From positions 1-43,225 of the forward strand of contig CALIBN010000038.1 in NCBI GenBank assembly GCA_938045545.1: DNA of 43,225 nucleotides. Reading direction: 5' to 3'. The first letter of the stretch is position 1; the number at the start of each line of letters is the position of its first letter. This DNA comes from an uncultured archaeon (GTDB lineage: Archaea; Thermoproteota; EX4484-205; JAAOZP01). A program made the position numbers and the translations under genes. Below are positions 25,679 to 33,966 of the stretch, in pieces. Below the pieces are notes generated by a model. That model saw only the letters and a program-made list of their open reading frames with translations. It did no database searches and was not told the origin of the DNA.

Positions 25679-26141
25679 TCAAGACTCTTCTATGACGTTA
25701 CAAAACCTTTCAAATAGCCTTTCGGCTCTGGCTTTCATCTCCTTTGGGAGATGAGGATCAGCGTCCAGAGTGCTTTCTTTACATTGTCTAAGACAGACCC
25801 TAATCCAGAAATAATCCCTTTTACGCAAAGCGTATTCGAGTTCAGCCCTCATTGCCGTTAGATGCGCGTCGTAGATCATATTCCTCGGCGAATCCACGAT
25901 TACACGTTTATTAATGGTCAGCGCTTTCTTCTTCAACTCGGTTATTCCAGCCAGCTCGTGAACCAGCGATACTCGTTGCCCAATACGTCTTCGAGAGTAA
26001 TGGTGTCTCCAGTCAAATAATCGTAGAATTCTCGACCTAAACTTCCTCAGCTAAATAACCGATGGATCTAAGCGCTTCCCTGGCTTTTTCAATTTATTTT
26101 CAATCTCCCGCAACAAAATCGAAATGAACTAAAGGCTGATC
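25679..26141 (-). pseudogene. Decayed gene of unknown family, C-terminal part still open
   Basis: The last 85 codons remain open (25679-25936): KRVIVDSPRNMIYDAHLTAM, AELEYALRKRDYFWIRVCL, and a final helix KARAERLFERF. Upstream pieces continue the same protein in other frames: EFYDYLTGDTITLEDVLGNE near 25972-26030, then IEKAREALRSIGYLAEEV and HFDFVAGD near 26040-26130, interrupted by several stops (TGA, TAA, TAG) and at least one frameshift near 25945-25960. In-frame stops as well as indels argue for real decay. I do not recognise the family. An in-frame ATG at 25936 could still allow a short C-terminal product, but the distribution of damage makes this unlikely. Confidence 0.6.
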
Positions 26142-26174
26142 TTAAAAGCTTTCTGGCTTCGATTAAAAAGAGGC

Positions 26175-27242
26175 CTAGAACCCACTGGTCTGCATTAGCA
26201 AAGCCTTATCCAGGTTTATTTTGATAATAACCTTTCTTCCTATCATTCCGGATATGGCTTGATACTGGTGGAATTCGTTTCCTGAGCATTCAATCATGCC
26301 TTGGCTTGTTTTCACGCGCGTAACCACGTTTCTACCTGCAAACATGCTGTTTAAAAGCTCGCCCTCCAGCATGCCTTCCCCCTCCAAGCTTATTGAAGCG
26401 TCTTCAGGTCTAAATAGGACAGTAACCTTCACATCAGCCTCCGGCCCATGCCACCTAGTCCTAAACTCGCCTCTCGGGAAAACAAGCCTAAAGGTTCCAG
26501 AGCCTAGGTATTCCGCCATTGTCTCAAGCCTGTTTACGAACCCTAGGAACCTCGCAGTCTTCTCCGTAGGGGGCTTCGCGTACATCGTCTGCGCATCAGC
26601 GTAAGCGTCTATAGTGCCGTCGAACATTGTGGCTATGAAGTCGCCCATGGCGAATGCTTCAAGCTGGTCGTGCGTAACGTATACTGTCGTAATGCTAAGC
26701 TTACTCTGAATCGTTCTTATCACGCTGGATATCTCTGCCCTTAATCCAGCATCCAGAGCAGTAAGCGGCTCGTCCAAGAGCAGCAGCTTAACCTCGGAAG
26801 CTATTGCCCTGCCTATCGCAACCCTTTGCTGCTGCCCCCTGCTCAGCTCGTGGGGCCGCCTCTCTTCAAGCCCGGAGAGTTCAACCAGTTCCACAACTTC
26901 CTTAACCCGTCTGCTGATTTCCTCCGGCCTCTTGCCCCTGGCCTCCAAGGGGAATGCTATGTTCTCTCTTACCGTAAGGTTTGGGAACAACGCTGGGCTT
27001 TGAAAAACCATCCCGACTTTTCTCTCCCTTGGAGGCAATTCAGTCACATCCTTTCCGTCGAAGAGAATCCTGCCTGAATCGGGCTTAAGGAGCCCCGCGA
27101 TTATTCGAAGCGTGGTTGTCTTGCCGCATCCACTGGGGCCCAGGAGGACAAGTATTCTCCCAGACGGGATGCTGAAGCTGACATCCTTCAACGCTTCAAC
27201 GCTTCCAAACTTTTTCCTCAGACCCTGTGCTTCAAGCCTCAT
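26175..27242 (-). CDS. ABC importer ATPase of the thiamine-type system (ThiQ-like)
   Basis: 355 residues. Walker A GPSGCGKTT at 35-43, Q-loop VFQSPALFPNLTV, signature LSRGQQQRVAIGRA, Walker B LLLLDEPLTALD, and switch TVYVTHDQLEAFAM. A C-terminal TOBE-like barrel follows (about 235-350), as in Fbp/Pot/spermidine-iron ATPases; bacterial ThiQ usually lacks it, so the substrate call rests on the riboswitch and gene order. The ATG directly follows the permease stop (TAAATG). It is the third gene of the riboswitch-controlled operon and energises uptake at the cytoplasmic face. Confidence 0.9.
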   Translation of the reverse strand: MRLEAQGLRKKFGSVEALKDVSFSIPSGRILVLLGPSGCGKTTTLRIIAGLLKPDSGRILFDGKDVTELPPRERKVGMVFQSPALFPNLTVRENIAFPLEARGKRPEEISRRVKEVVELVELSGLEERRPHELSRGQQQRVAIGRAIASEVKLLLLDEPLTALDAGLRAEISSVIRTIQSKLSITTVYVTHDQLEAFAMGDFIATMFDGTIDAYADAQTMYAKPPTEKTARFLGFVNRLETMAEYLGSGTFRLVFPRGEFRTRWHGPEADVKVTVLFRPEDASISLEGEGMLEGELLNSMFAGRNVVTRVKTSQGMIECSGNEFHQYQAISGMIGRKVIIKINLDKALLMQTSGF

Positions 27243-28859
27243 TTAAATCAGCCTCAGCCTCTCCCTTGAGAACTGTGACCCGGCTGTTTCAACAATGATC
27301 ACAAGCATCGTGAGGAGCGAAGTCAGGGCTAGTGCAAGGTTAAGCCTCCTGTAATCTATCAGCAGGTTAACGGCCACCGGGAGCGTCATCAGGTTAAGCG
27401 TGCTGAAAAAGGTTGAGAAGGTGAAGTCGCTTAAGGATGAGGAGAACCCCATTAGGAGTGACGCGACCACAGCTGGCATTACAAGAGGTATTTCAACCCT
27501 TACCAGCCTGAAGAAGGCTGTTGCACCATGGGCGTCGGCAGCCTCACGGTATTCCTTAACCATCCTGCTCCAAGAAGCCTCGGTAATTCTCGCCGCAAGC
27601 GGCACCACTATGGCCGACTGGCCTATGGCTATGAGGATCCAGCTTCCATAGAGCCTTATGATGCCGAAGCCATAGGAAAGAAGTATTCCGAGGGCGAGGG
27701 ATGAGCGGGACATGGTCAGGGGCAGAGCCATAAGTATGCTTACGGCTTTCTCCAGAACACCCCCCGAAAGCTTTGAAGACCATACTATTGCGACGGAAAG
27801 CAGGGTTGAAACGGCTGAGACGATTAACGCTATTGATAGGCTTTGAAGGAGAACCTCGTTGAAGCTGAGGCCGAAGCCGAATTTAAAATCGTGAAGCTCT
27901 TTGAAAAGCCCCGGGAAGGAGCCGCTCGGCTCCAAAAACGGGCTGATAACCGGTATTGCAACCGGTGCAAGCTCGAAAACATAGATGAACGTCACGTAGG
28001 CGGCGAGAAGAATCCCGCTGGGGCTTGAGAAGAGTCTTGAAACAGGTTCCTCAACAGGACGGCTAGTTGGGAAGGGAGTGTAGTATTTTTCCCTGAAAAG
28101 TATGATTATGATCGATACTAATAGTGTTAGCAATAGTTGAAGCAGGGCTATGGATGATGAAAACGGCTTAAACTTGGCGGCGTATATCTCGACCTCAAGC
28201 GTTGTAAACCTTCCCCCCACGAGCATTGGCGTCGAATAGGTTATGAATGAGAATGCGAACACAAGAAGCGAGGCAGCACCCATGTACGGTGTTAAAAAGT
28301 TTAAGTAAACGGTTTTAAAAACTCGTAGAGTCGAGCCTGAGAAAACCCTGGCCGCATCCACGAGGTCTTGATTCACCGAGGAGAAGCCCTGTTCGAGAAT
28401 AAGCGTTGCCAGTGGAACATAGTATATTACGTGCGCAAGTACAACGGCCCAGATTGAATATAGGATTTTAACAACTGGTTCACCGGTTGCGAACAGTTGA
28501 GAGAGGAGAGAGTTAACAATGCCTTTTTCTCCAAGCAGCACTATAAGGCCCTCCGCTATGGTGAAGGCGGGGACGAAGAAGGTTGTCAGCAAAACATACT
28601 CTAAGGCCCTCTTTCCTTTAAACGAGTATTTAGCTAAGAAGAATGCTACCGGTAAAGATAGGATGAGGGTAAATAGTGTGGAGAGGACGGCTTGTGCAAG
28701 AGTCCCGTAGAACAGCCTGTGAATGTAATCATCGCTCAGAACACGTATGAAATCATTTTGGTTCACGTTGCCTATTAGAAAGAACAGAGGTATTATGTAG
28801 AACAGGAATAGGAATAGAAAGAATGGCGTGAGGATTAGAAGCCTCCCAGCCGGGCTCAT
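27243..28859 (-). CDS. ABC importer permease, fused double domain (ThiP-like)
   Basis: 538 residues with about 12 membrane segments: two binding-protein-dependent permease halves in one chain, as in ThiP and FbpB. EAA-type coupling loops are visible in both halves: VDAARVFSGSTLRVFKTVYL in the first and REAADAHGATAFFRLVRVEI in the second. ATG 28859 overlaps the binding-protein stop as ATGA, with GGAGAGAGG upstream; an earlier ATG at 28883 would lie within the preceding gene. Works with the ThiQ-like ATPase and ThiB-like binding protein. Confidence 0.9.
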   Translation of the reverse strand: MSPAGRLLILTPFFLFLFLFYIIPLFFLIGNVNQNDFIRVLSDDYIHRLFYGTLAQAVLSTLFTLILSLPVAFFLAKYSFKGKRALEYVLLTTFFVPAFTIAEGLIVLLGEKGIVNSLLSQLFATGEPVVKILYSIWAVVLAHVIYYVPLATLILEQGFSSVNQDLVDAARVFSGSTLRVFKTVYLNFLTPYMGAASLLVFAFSFITYSTPMLVGGRFTTLEVEIYAAKFKPFSSSIALLQLLLTLLVSIIIILFREKYYTPFPTSRPVEEPVSRLFSSPSGILLAAYVTFIYVFELAPVAIPVISPFLEPSGSFPGLFKELHDFKFGFGLSFNEVLLQSLSIALIVSAVSTLLSVAIVWSSKLSGGVLEKAVSILMALPLTMSRSSLALGILLSYGFGIIRLYGSWILIAIGQSAIVVPLAARITEASWSRMVKEYREAADAHGATAFFRLVRVEIPLVMPAVVASLLMGFSSSLSDFTFSTFFSTLNLMTLPVAVNLLIDYRRLNLALALTSLLTMLVIIVETAGSQFSRERLRLI

Positions 28860-29881
28860 CCCGTTTTTACCTCTCTCCTCCATCTTTCAAGCCACTGTTC
28901 AACGCTTCCTGCAATCTCAACGTTGAAGGTTACTTTCTCTGAAGGTATCGGGGCATAGCTGAACAACTCGACAGAAGCCTTGGGATTAACAGGATACATG
29001 TATCCTTCTGGCGCAACAAGGTTCTGCGCCTCGGTGCTTAAAACGAACTCTATGAACTTCTTAGCTATCTCAGGATGCTTAGCGTTCTTAACCAGAGCTA
29101 TGCCCTCCCTGTAGACGAAGCCCTCGACAGCCATGCTTGTAAGGCTAGGGGTCTCCTCGTAGCCCACGTCCGTGTTAAACATTGGTCCGATTGCAACCTC
29201 GCCTTTTTTCAAAGCTATTATGGACGTGGTCCAGCCTGAGGGATGCGTCTTAACATTCTGTTCAAGCTGCTTTAGGAAGCTGAATCCTTCTTCAACACCC
29301 TTGACCGACAAAACCCATACTAGGAAAGATAAGCCGGTTCCGCTTGAAGTCGGATCTTGGTAGAACACTAGACCCCTGTACTCAGGCCTAAGCAGGTCGT
29401 CGAGCCTCTCGGGCGGGGGGATGCCTAGTCTGGCGATGATGCTACTGTTGAAAGTTATCATGACGTAGCCCTTGTCCATAGGTATAACCGTGCCCGTATG
29501 ATCCCATATTTCCTCTGCAGGTATCAGTGAAATGTTCTGGGGCCTATAGGGCTCTAAAACACCCGAGTCTATCAGGGTCTTCGCGTAGAATTCGGGAACA
29601 CCCATTATTACGTCAGCCACGGGGCTATCCTTCTCAAGGATGAGCTTGTTTGCAATCTCGATCGAACCCATGCCGTAGCTTACGAAAGTAACATTCACAT
29701 CCGGATGCCTGTTTTTAAACTCTCTCACAATGGCTGTTGCGAGTCCAGATATTCCTCTAGGCCCGTAAATTATCAGGGTGTCTTCAAGCTTGGGCTGACT
29801 GAGTTGAAGATACAGTATTGAAGATACTATGGCTAACACTGCAACCACTATAGCCAGTATTGCTCTCCACCCTATTCTCAT
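28856..29881 (-). CDS. Thiamine-type ABC substrate-binding protein (ThiB-like), membrane-anchored
   Basis: 341 residues. Residues about 7-27 are a hydrophobic anchor (AILAIVVAVLAIVSSILYL) with no lipobox Cys. Mature part is a type II periplasmic-binding fold: DTLIIYGPRGISGLA, ADVIMGVPEF, the hinge-region DPTSSGTGLSFLVW and GEVAIGPMFNTDVGYEE. Similar to ThiB/TbpA and the Fe(III)-binding AfuA/FutA group. The TPP riboswitch directly upstream points to thiamine or a precursor as substrate. ATG 29881 has a perfect GGAGGTGGTG Shine-Dalgarno four bases upstream, part of a switch structure. Confidence 0.88.
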   Translation of the reverse strand: MRIGWRAILAIVVAVLAIVSSILYLQLSQPKLEDTLIIYGPRGISGLATAIVREFKNRHPDVNVTFVSYGMGSIEIANKLILEKDSPVADVIMGVPEFYAKTLIDSGVLEPYRPQNISLIPAEEIWDHTGTVIPMDKGYVMITFNSSIIARLGIPPPERLDDLLRPEYRGLVFYQDPTSSGTGLSFLVWVLSVKGVEEGFSFLKQLEQNVKTHPSGWTTSIIALKKGEVAIGPMFNTDVGYEETPSLTSMAVEGFVYREGIALVKNAKHPEIAKKFIEFVLSTEAQNLVAPEGYMYPVNPKASVELFSYAPIPSEKVTFNVEIAGSVEQWLERWRREVKTG

Positions 29882-29927
29882 TTTTCACCACCTCCTTTCA
29901 TACGGGGCGGTAGAAGAAGGAGCGTCA
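29882..29927 (-). promoter_or_regulatory. Expression platform of the TPP riboswitch with Shine-Dalgarno
   Basis: The Shine-Dalgarno GGAGGTGGTG is at 29886-29895. CTACCGCC at 29906-29913 can pair either with GGCGGTAG (30021-30028, which would break aptamer helix P1) or, as TACCGCC (29906-29912), with GGTGGTG of the Shine-Dalgarno (29886-29892; seven pairs including two G-U). This suggests TPP-induced masking of the ribosome site. The pairings are seen in the sequence; the switching is inferred. Confidence 0.6.
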
Positions 29928-30028
29928 GGTAGCTTCCCTCCGCCAGCATTACCTGGTTCAGGTTCGAGGGGTCGACCCCCATGCAGGGTCCTCTCAGCCG
30001 GGCTTCCCCAGCTCCCCCAGCTACCGCC
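29928..30028 (-). promoter_or_regulatory. TPP (THI element) riboswitch aptamer
   Basis: The minus-strand sequence carries the conserved THI-box elements in order: GGGGAAGCCCGGCTGAGAGG (with the CTGAGA core, 29992-29997), a GACCC hairpin, CTCGAACCTGAACCAGGTAA, and TGCTGGCGGAGGGA. Closing helix P1 is GGTAGCT (30019-30025) with AGCTACC (29928-29934). It lies directly upstream of the thiamine-type ABC operon and ends 33 bases before the Shine-Dalgarno sequence. TPP binding should reduce transporter expression. Confidence 0.93.
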
Positions 30029-30053
30029 GTTAAGCTTCACATCTGATAATCTG

Positions 30054-30061
30054 TTTATAAA
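30054..30061 (-). promoter_or_regulatory. TATA box of the riboswitch-controlled operon
   Basis: TTTATAAA on the minus strand is centred about 27 bases upstream of 30031, so transcription should start almost exactly at the first base of the aptamer. Confidence 0.55.
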
Positions 30062-30319
30062 TATTACTTTCTCCATTAGACTTGAAAACATTAAATAGTG
30101 TTTTTGCTGTTACAAACAGGTAGTTGAATACTTCCCGGCTTAGAATAGCTTCTTAAGGATGTCTTGGTAATGAAACGCTGAGGCCATCGGCGCTGTTAAA
30201 TCGAAACGATTATCTGAAGAAGTTTAGCGTGCCAGTCAACTATGAGAACGCTACCAAATCTGACTAAAAAGGTTTTGTTTTTAGATAAATAAAGGAATGT
30301 TGAAATGAAGGTGTTTAGT

Positions 30320-31354
<1,035 letters not shown>

Positions 31355-31371
31355 TTAGAGGCTTCCTCCGG

Positions 31372-31380
31372 ATATTTAAA
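31372..31380 (-). promoter_or_regulatory. TATA box of the GAPDH gene
   Basis: TTTAAATAT lies 28 bases upstream of the ATG at 31348, indicating an archaeal promoter in front of the bacterial-type gene. Confidence 0.45.
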
Positions 31381-31449
31381 AACTTAACGCGAATTCGAGT
31401 ATTGCAGCAGGAAAACTCTTTAATCTTAATCCATCCGGATACCTCGCTT

Positions 31450-32319
31450 ATGAGCAGCAGGGTTGAGGAGATCGTTAGGAGACGGGTTTTAACCGAGGTT
31501 GAGAAATACCCGTTTTTCCAGAGGGCTGCTGTCGCCCTCTCAGGTGGGAAGGACAGTGGGAGTCTTCTCCACGTTTTCACAGAGGCCTATCCGGATAAGG
31601 AGGTTATCCCTGTTCATCTGAATCTTGGCATAGGTGGCTTCTCAGAGGCCTCTGAGCGTTTCGCAAGGATGCAGGCTGAAAGGGCTGGCCTCCAGCTCGT
31701 GGTTTTCAACCTCGAGAGGGAACTCGGCTTCACAATCTTGGATGCGAGGAGGCTCTACCCGAAGGTTTGCAGCGTCTGCGGCGGTTTTAAAAGGTATCTT
31801 TTGAACAAAGTTGCCTTCGAGCTCGATGCCGACATTATTCTTACGGCTCACCACCTTGAGGATTTCCTAGTTAGAATGTTGAAGTCTTTTTTGAACGCCG
31901 GGTTCGAGGAGCTCGCCAGGTTTAAAACGTATCTTCCAAAGAATGGGAATCTTGTCGCCAAAGGTAGGCCTTTCTGCCGGGTTCCTGAGAGAATGATAGC
32001 GGAGTACGCCTTTCTTAAGGGCATTCCCTTTCTATCTGAGAAATGCCCTATCGGGAGGAAGGAGAACGTTGAAAGGTTCAGGAGGACGGTTGAAACCCTA
32101 GCTAGGAGGCAGAGCCAGAAGCTTCTTTATTTCTCATCGTTGACGAAGCTGGCTGAGATGCTTCAAAACTGTGGAGCCGTAACTATGCCGGAGTTGAAGC
32201 CCTGCTCGTCATGCGGCTTTCTTGCTTCGGGTGAAACGTGCTCCTTCTGCGCGAGAGTGAGGAAGATCAAGGCTTTCCTGGACAGGGATCGGGCATCACC
32301 GTCCCAGAATACTCGGTGA
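31450..32319 (+). CDS. TtuA/TtcA/Ncs6-family tRNA 2-thiolation enzyme
   Basis: 289 residues. PP-loop SGGKDS at 31-36 for tRNA adenylation; Cys107, Cys110 and Cys199 (in VCSVCGG and EKCPIG) match the Fe-S-cluster cysteines of TtuA/TtcA; AHHLED replaces the usual GHNxDD. A C-terminal zinc finger has Cys252, Cys255, Cys264, Cys267. The N-terminal zinc finger of TtuA/Ncs6 is missing. It probably adds sulfur to a uridine or cytidine in tRNA. ATG 31450 is favoured; an upstream TTG at 31402 would include a likely promoter (CTTTAATC, about 27 bases before the ATG). Confidence 0.83.
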   Translation: MSSRVEEIVRRRVLTEVEKYPFFQRAAVALSGGKDSGSLLHVFTEAYPDKEVIPVHLNLGIGGFSEASERFARMQAERAGLQLVVFNLERELGFTILDARRLYPKVCSVCGGFKRYLLNKVAFELDADIILTAHHLEDFLVRMLKSFLNAGFEELARFKTYLPKNGNLVAKGRPFCRVPERMIAEYAFLKGIPFLSEKCPIGRKENVERFRRTVETLARRQSQKLLYFSSLTKLAEMLQNCGAVTMPELKPCSSCGFLASGETCSFCARVRKIKAFLDRDRASPSQNTR

Positions 32320-32329
32320 AAAAGTTTTT

Positions 32330-32357
32330 CAAGCAACTCTTTTAAACATGTTGCTTG
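32330..32357. repeat. 8-bp inverted repeat around a TATA-like box
   Basis: CAAGCAAC and GTTGCTTG are perfect 8-base arms separated by TCTTTTAAACAT, whose TTTTAAA is the likely TATA box of the glycosyltransferase gene (start 32388). The palindrome could be an operator. It also lies 11 bases after the thiolase stop, so a terminator hairpin is an alternative. Confidence 0.45.
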
Positions 32358-32387
32358 CTTTGACGTTATTGGAAGCGGGAGACGGAT

Positions 32388-33488
32388 ATGAGGATCGCTT
32401 TCGTTTATGACGCGGTGTACCCCTGGGTTAAAGGAGGAGTGGAGAGGAGAATATACGAGCTTGGGAGGAGGCTGTCCCGCAGGCATGAAGTACACTGGTT
32501 CAGCTTAGAATGGTGGGGTGGCGGAGAAAGGAGTCTCGACGGTATTCTGCTCCACGGGGTTGGAGGCGGGAGGCCTCTTTACGTTAATGGGAAGCGCTCG
32601 ATAAGTGAAGCATTATACTTTGGGCTTAAACTGCTCTCAGGCTTAAAGCGTGAGGTCGACTTCATGGATGTTCAGGCTTTCCCATACTTCTCATGCTTCT
32701 CCTCCAAGATCCGCTCAATGATGGCTGGGGCATGCATGGCGGTGACTTGGCATGAGCTCTGGGGCAGCTACTGGTTTGAATACTTGGGTCCCAAGGGGCT
32801 TGCAGGCTGGGCTGTTGAAAGAGCTGTCTTAAAGCTTACAAACATGCATATTGCCGTATCAGGCGTGACGAGGAGAAGCCTGGAGAGTGTCGGTGTTAAC
32901 GCCGAGGTGATTCCGAACGGGATAGACTTTGAACATATAGTGGGGGTTCAAAAGAGTGGCGAGGAGTCGGATCTGGTTTTCGCAGGGAGGCTGGTGAAAG
33001 AAAAGAACGTTGACTTGATTATTAGGGCTGTAAAGATTCTGAAGGATAGTGTTCCAGACGTTAAATGCGTGATAATAGGCGACGGGCCGGACAAACAGGC
33101 TCTCGTAAGCCTTTCCGAACGGCTTGGAGTAAGGGGGAACATTGTGTTTAAAGGGTTTCTTGCTGATCATGACGAGGTAATAGCCTTCATGAAGTCTTCG
33201 AAGGTGTTTATACTCCCTTCGACAAGGGAGGGCTTCGGAATCGTTGTTTTAGAAGCGAACGCGTGCGGCCTGCCTGTCGTAACGGTTAGGCATGAGAGGA
33301 ACGCTGCCTGCAGCCTGGTTGAAGAAGGTTTAAACGGTTTCACGTGTTCCGTTTCACCTGAGAAAATAGCCGAAAAAACCTTGGAGGCGATGGATAGGGA
33401 CATGAGGCAGGCGTGCATTAACAATGCTTCCAAGTATGACTGGAGTGTCATCGTAAACCTTTACGAGTCTCTTTTGAAAAAAGTCTAA
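32388..33488 (+). CDS. Glycosyltransferase family 4 (GT-B fold)
   Basis: 366 residues. Starts with MRIAFVYDAVYPWVKGGVER, the GT4 glycine-rich acceptor-side loop. The donor domain has VFAGRLVKEKNVDLIIRA, VIIGDGPDK, FKGFL, and the EX7E motif EGFGIVVLEA that binds the nucleotide sugar. No membrane segment, so it acts on the cytoplasmic side, probably building a lipid-linked glycan. ATG 32388 has GGAG upstream. The nucleotidyltransferase and the UppP gene nearby support a surface-glycan role; the sugar is unknown. Confidence 0.92.
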   Translation: MRIAFVYDAVYPWVKGGVERRIYELGRRLSRRHEVHWFSLEWWGGGERSLDGILLHGVGGGRPLYVNGKRSISEALYFGLKLLSGLKREVDFMDVQAFPYFSCFSSKIRSMMAGACMAVTWHELWGSYWFEYLGPKGLAGWAVERAVLKLTNMHIAVSGVTRRSLESVGVNAEVIPNGIDFEHIVGVQKSGEESDLVFAGRLVKEKNVDLIIRAVKILKDSVPDVKCVIIGDGPDKQALVSLSERLGVRGNIVFKGFLADHDEVIAFMKSSKVFILPSTREGFGIVVLEANACGLPVVTVRHERNAACSLVEEGLNGFTCSVSPEKIAEKTLEAMDRDMRQACINNASKYDWSVIVNLYESLLKKV

Positions 33489-33498
33489 AGTATTATGG

Positions 33499-33921
33499 TT
33501 AACCGCTTACTCCTACAGACGTTTTCCATAGATCTAGCACGGTGGTTTTGTTAAAGTAGGGTAAAATCCTGCCGGCCAGTAGCATGGTGCAGACCTCTGA
33601 GCCAAGCTCTTTTGAAACAATCATTTTGAACGCTCTCCAAGTTAAAACGGATACTGCAAGCATTCTCCTAGTGTCTACAAGAAGGATCCTCCACTTCCTA
33701 CAAAAGTTTGCTGCATCCTTAGAAACCTCCACCCTGCCGAAATGCGTTGCCCTAGCATACATTCCCCGTCTAGACTTTACCCTCGCCCTTGACAACGCTA
33801 CTACGCATATGAATTCCCTGTTTACAGGGCTTATCCTCCAGTACTTGTCGTGCTTAACCGCGTTTACAAGGTCCTCTGCCTCGCTCTTAGTCAGCCCCTT
33901 GAAAACGCTATCCTGGAACAT
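33499..33921 (-). CDS. Conserved-looking protein of unknown function
   Basis: 140 residues, not recognised. It is basic, with an alpha/beta pattern: strand REFICVVALSRARVK, RRGMYARATHFGRVEVS, then helix and strand KWRILLVDTRRML, and a helix LTWRAFKMIVSKELG. Two or three Cys residues, no membrane segment. A TATA-like TTATTTATT (minus, 33943-33951) is about 26 bases before ATG 33921, supporting a real, leaderless gene. Convergent with the glycosyltransferase. A nucleic-acid-related role is only a guess from basic content. Confidence 0.6.
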   Translation of the reverse strand: MFQDSVFKGLTKSEAEDLVNAVKHDKYWRISPVNREFICVVALSRARVKSRRGMYARATHFGRVEVSKDAANFCRKWRILLVDTRRMLAVSVLTWRAFKMIVSKELGSEVCTMLLAGRILPYFNKTTVLDLWKTSVGVSG

Positions 33922-33966
33922 CTTGTTTCAAGAGGCTGAACAGAATAAATAATCGTCAAACAATCC

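Noticed and set aside
10043..26141. Sequencing error as the sole cause of all broken genes
   Set aside because: Long genes throughout are intact, and one broken gene has several in-frame stop codons. Error remains possible for the poly-A case near 23265.
29955..29990. GGTTCGAGGGGTCGACCCC looked like a tRNA T-arm
   Set aside because: No acceptor, D-arm or anticodon stem surrounds it. On the other strand it is the central part of the TPP aptamer.
30102..30319. A 34-codon plus-strand fragment (NRNDYLKKFSVPVNYENA) between the thiamine operon promoter and GAPDH
   Set aside because: Too short, no start or supporting signal; treated as chance.
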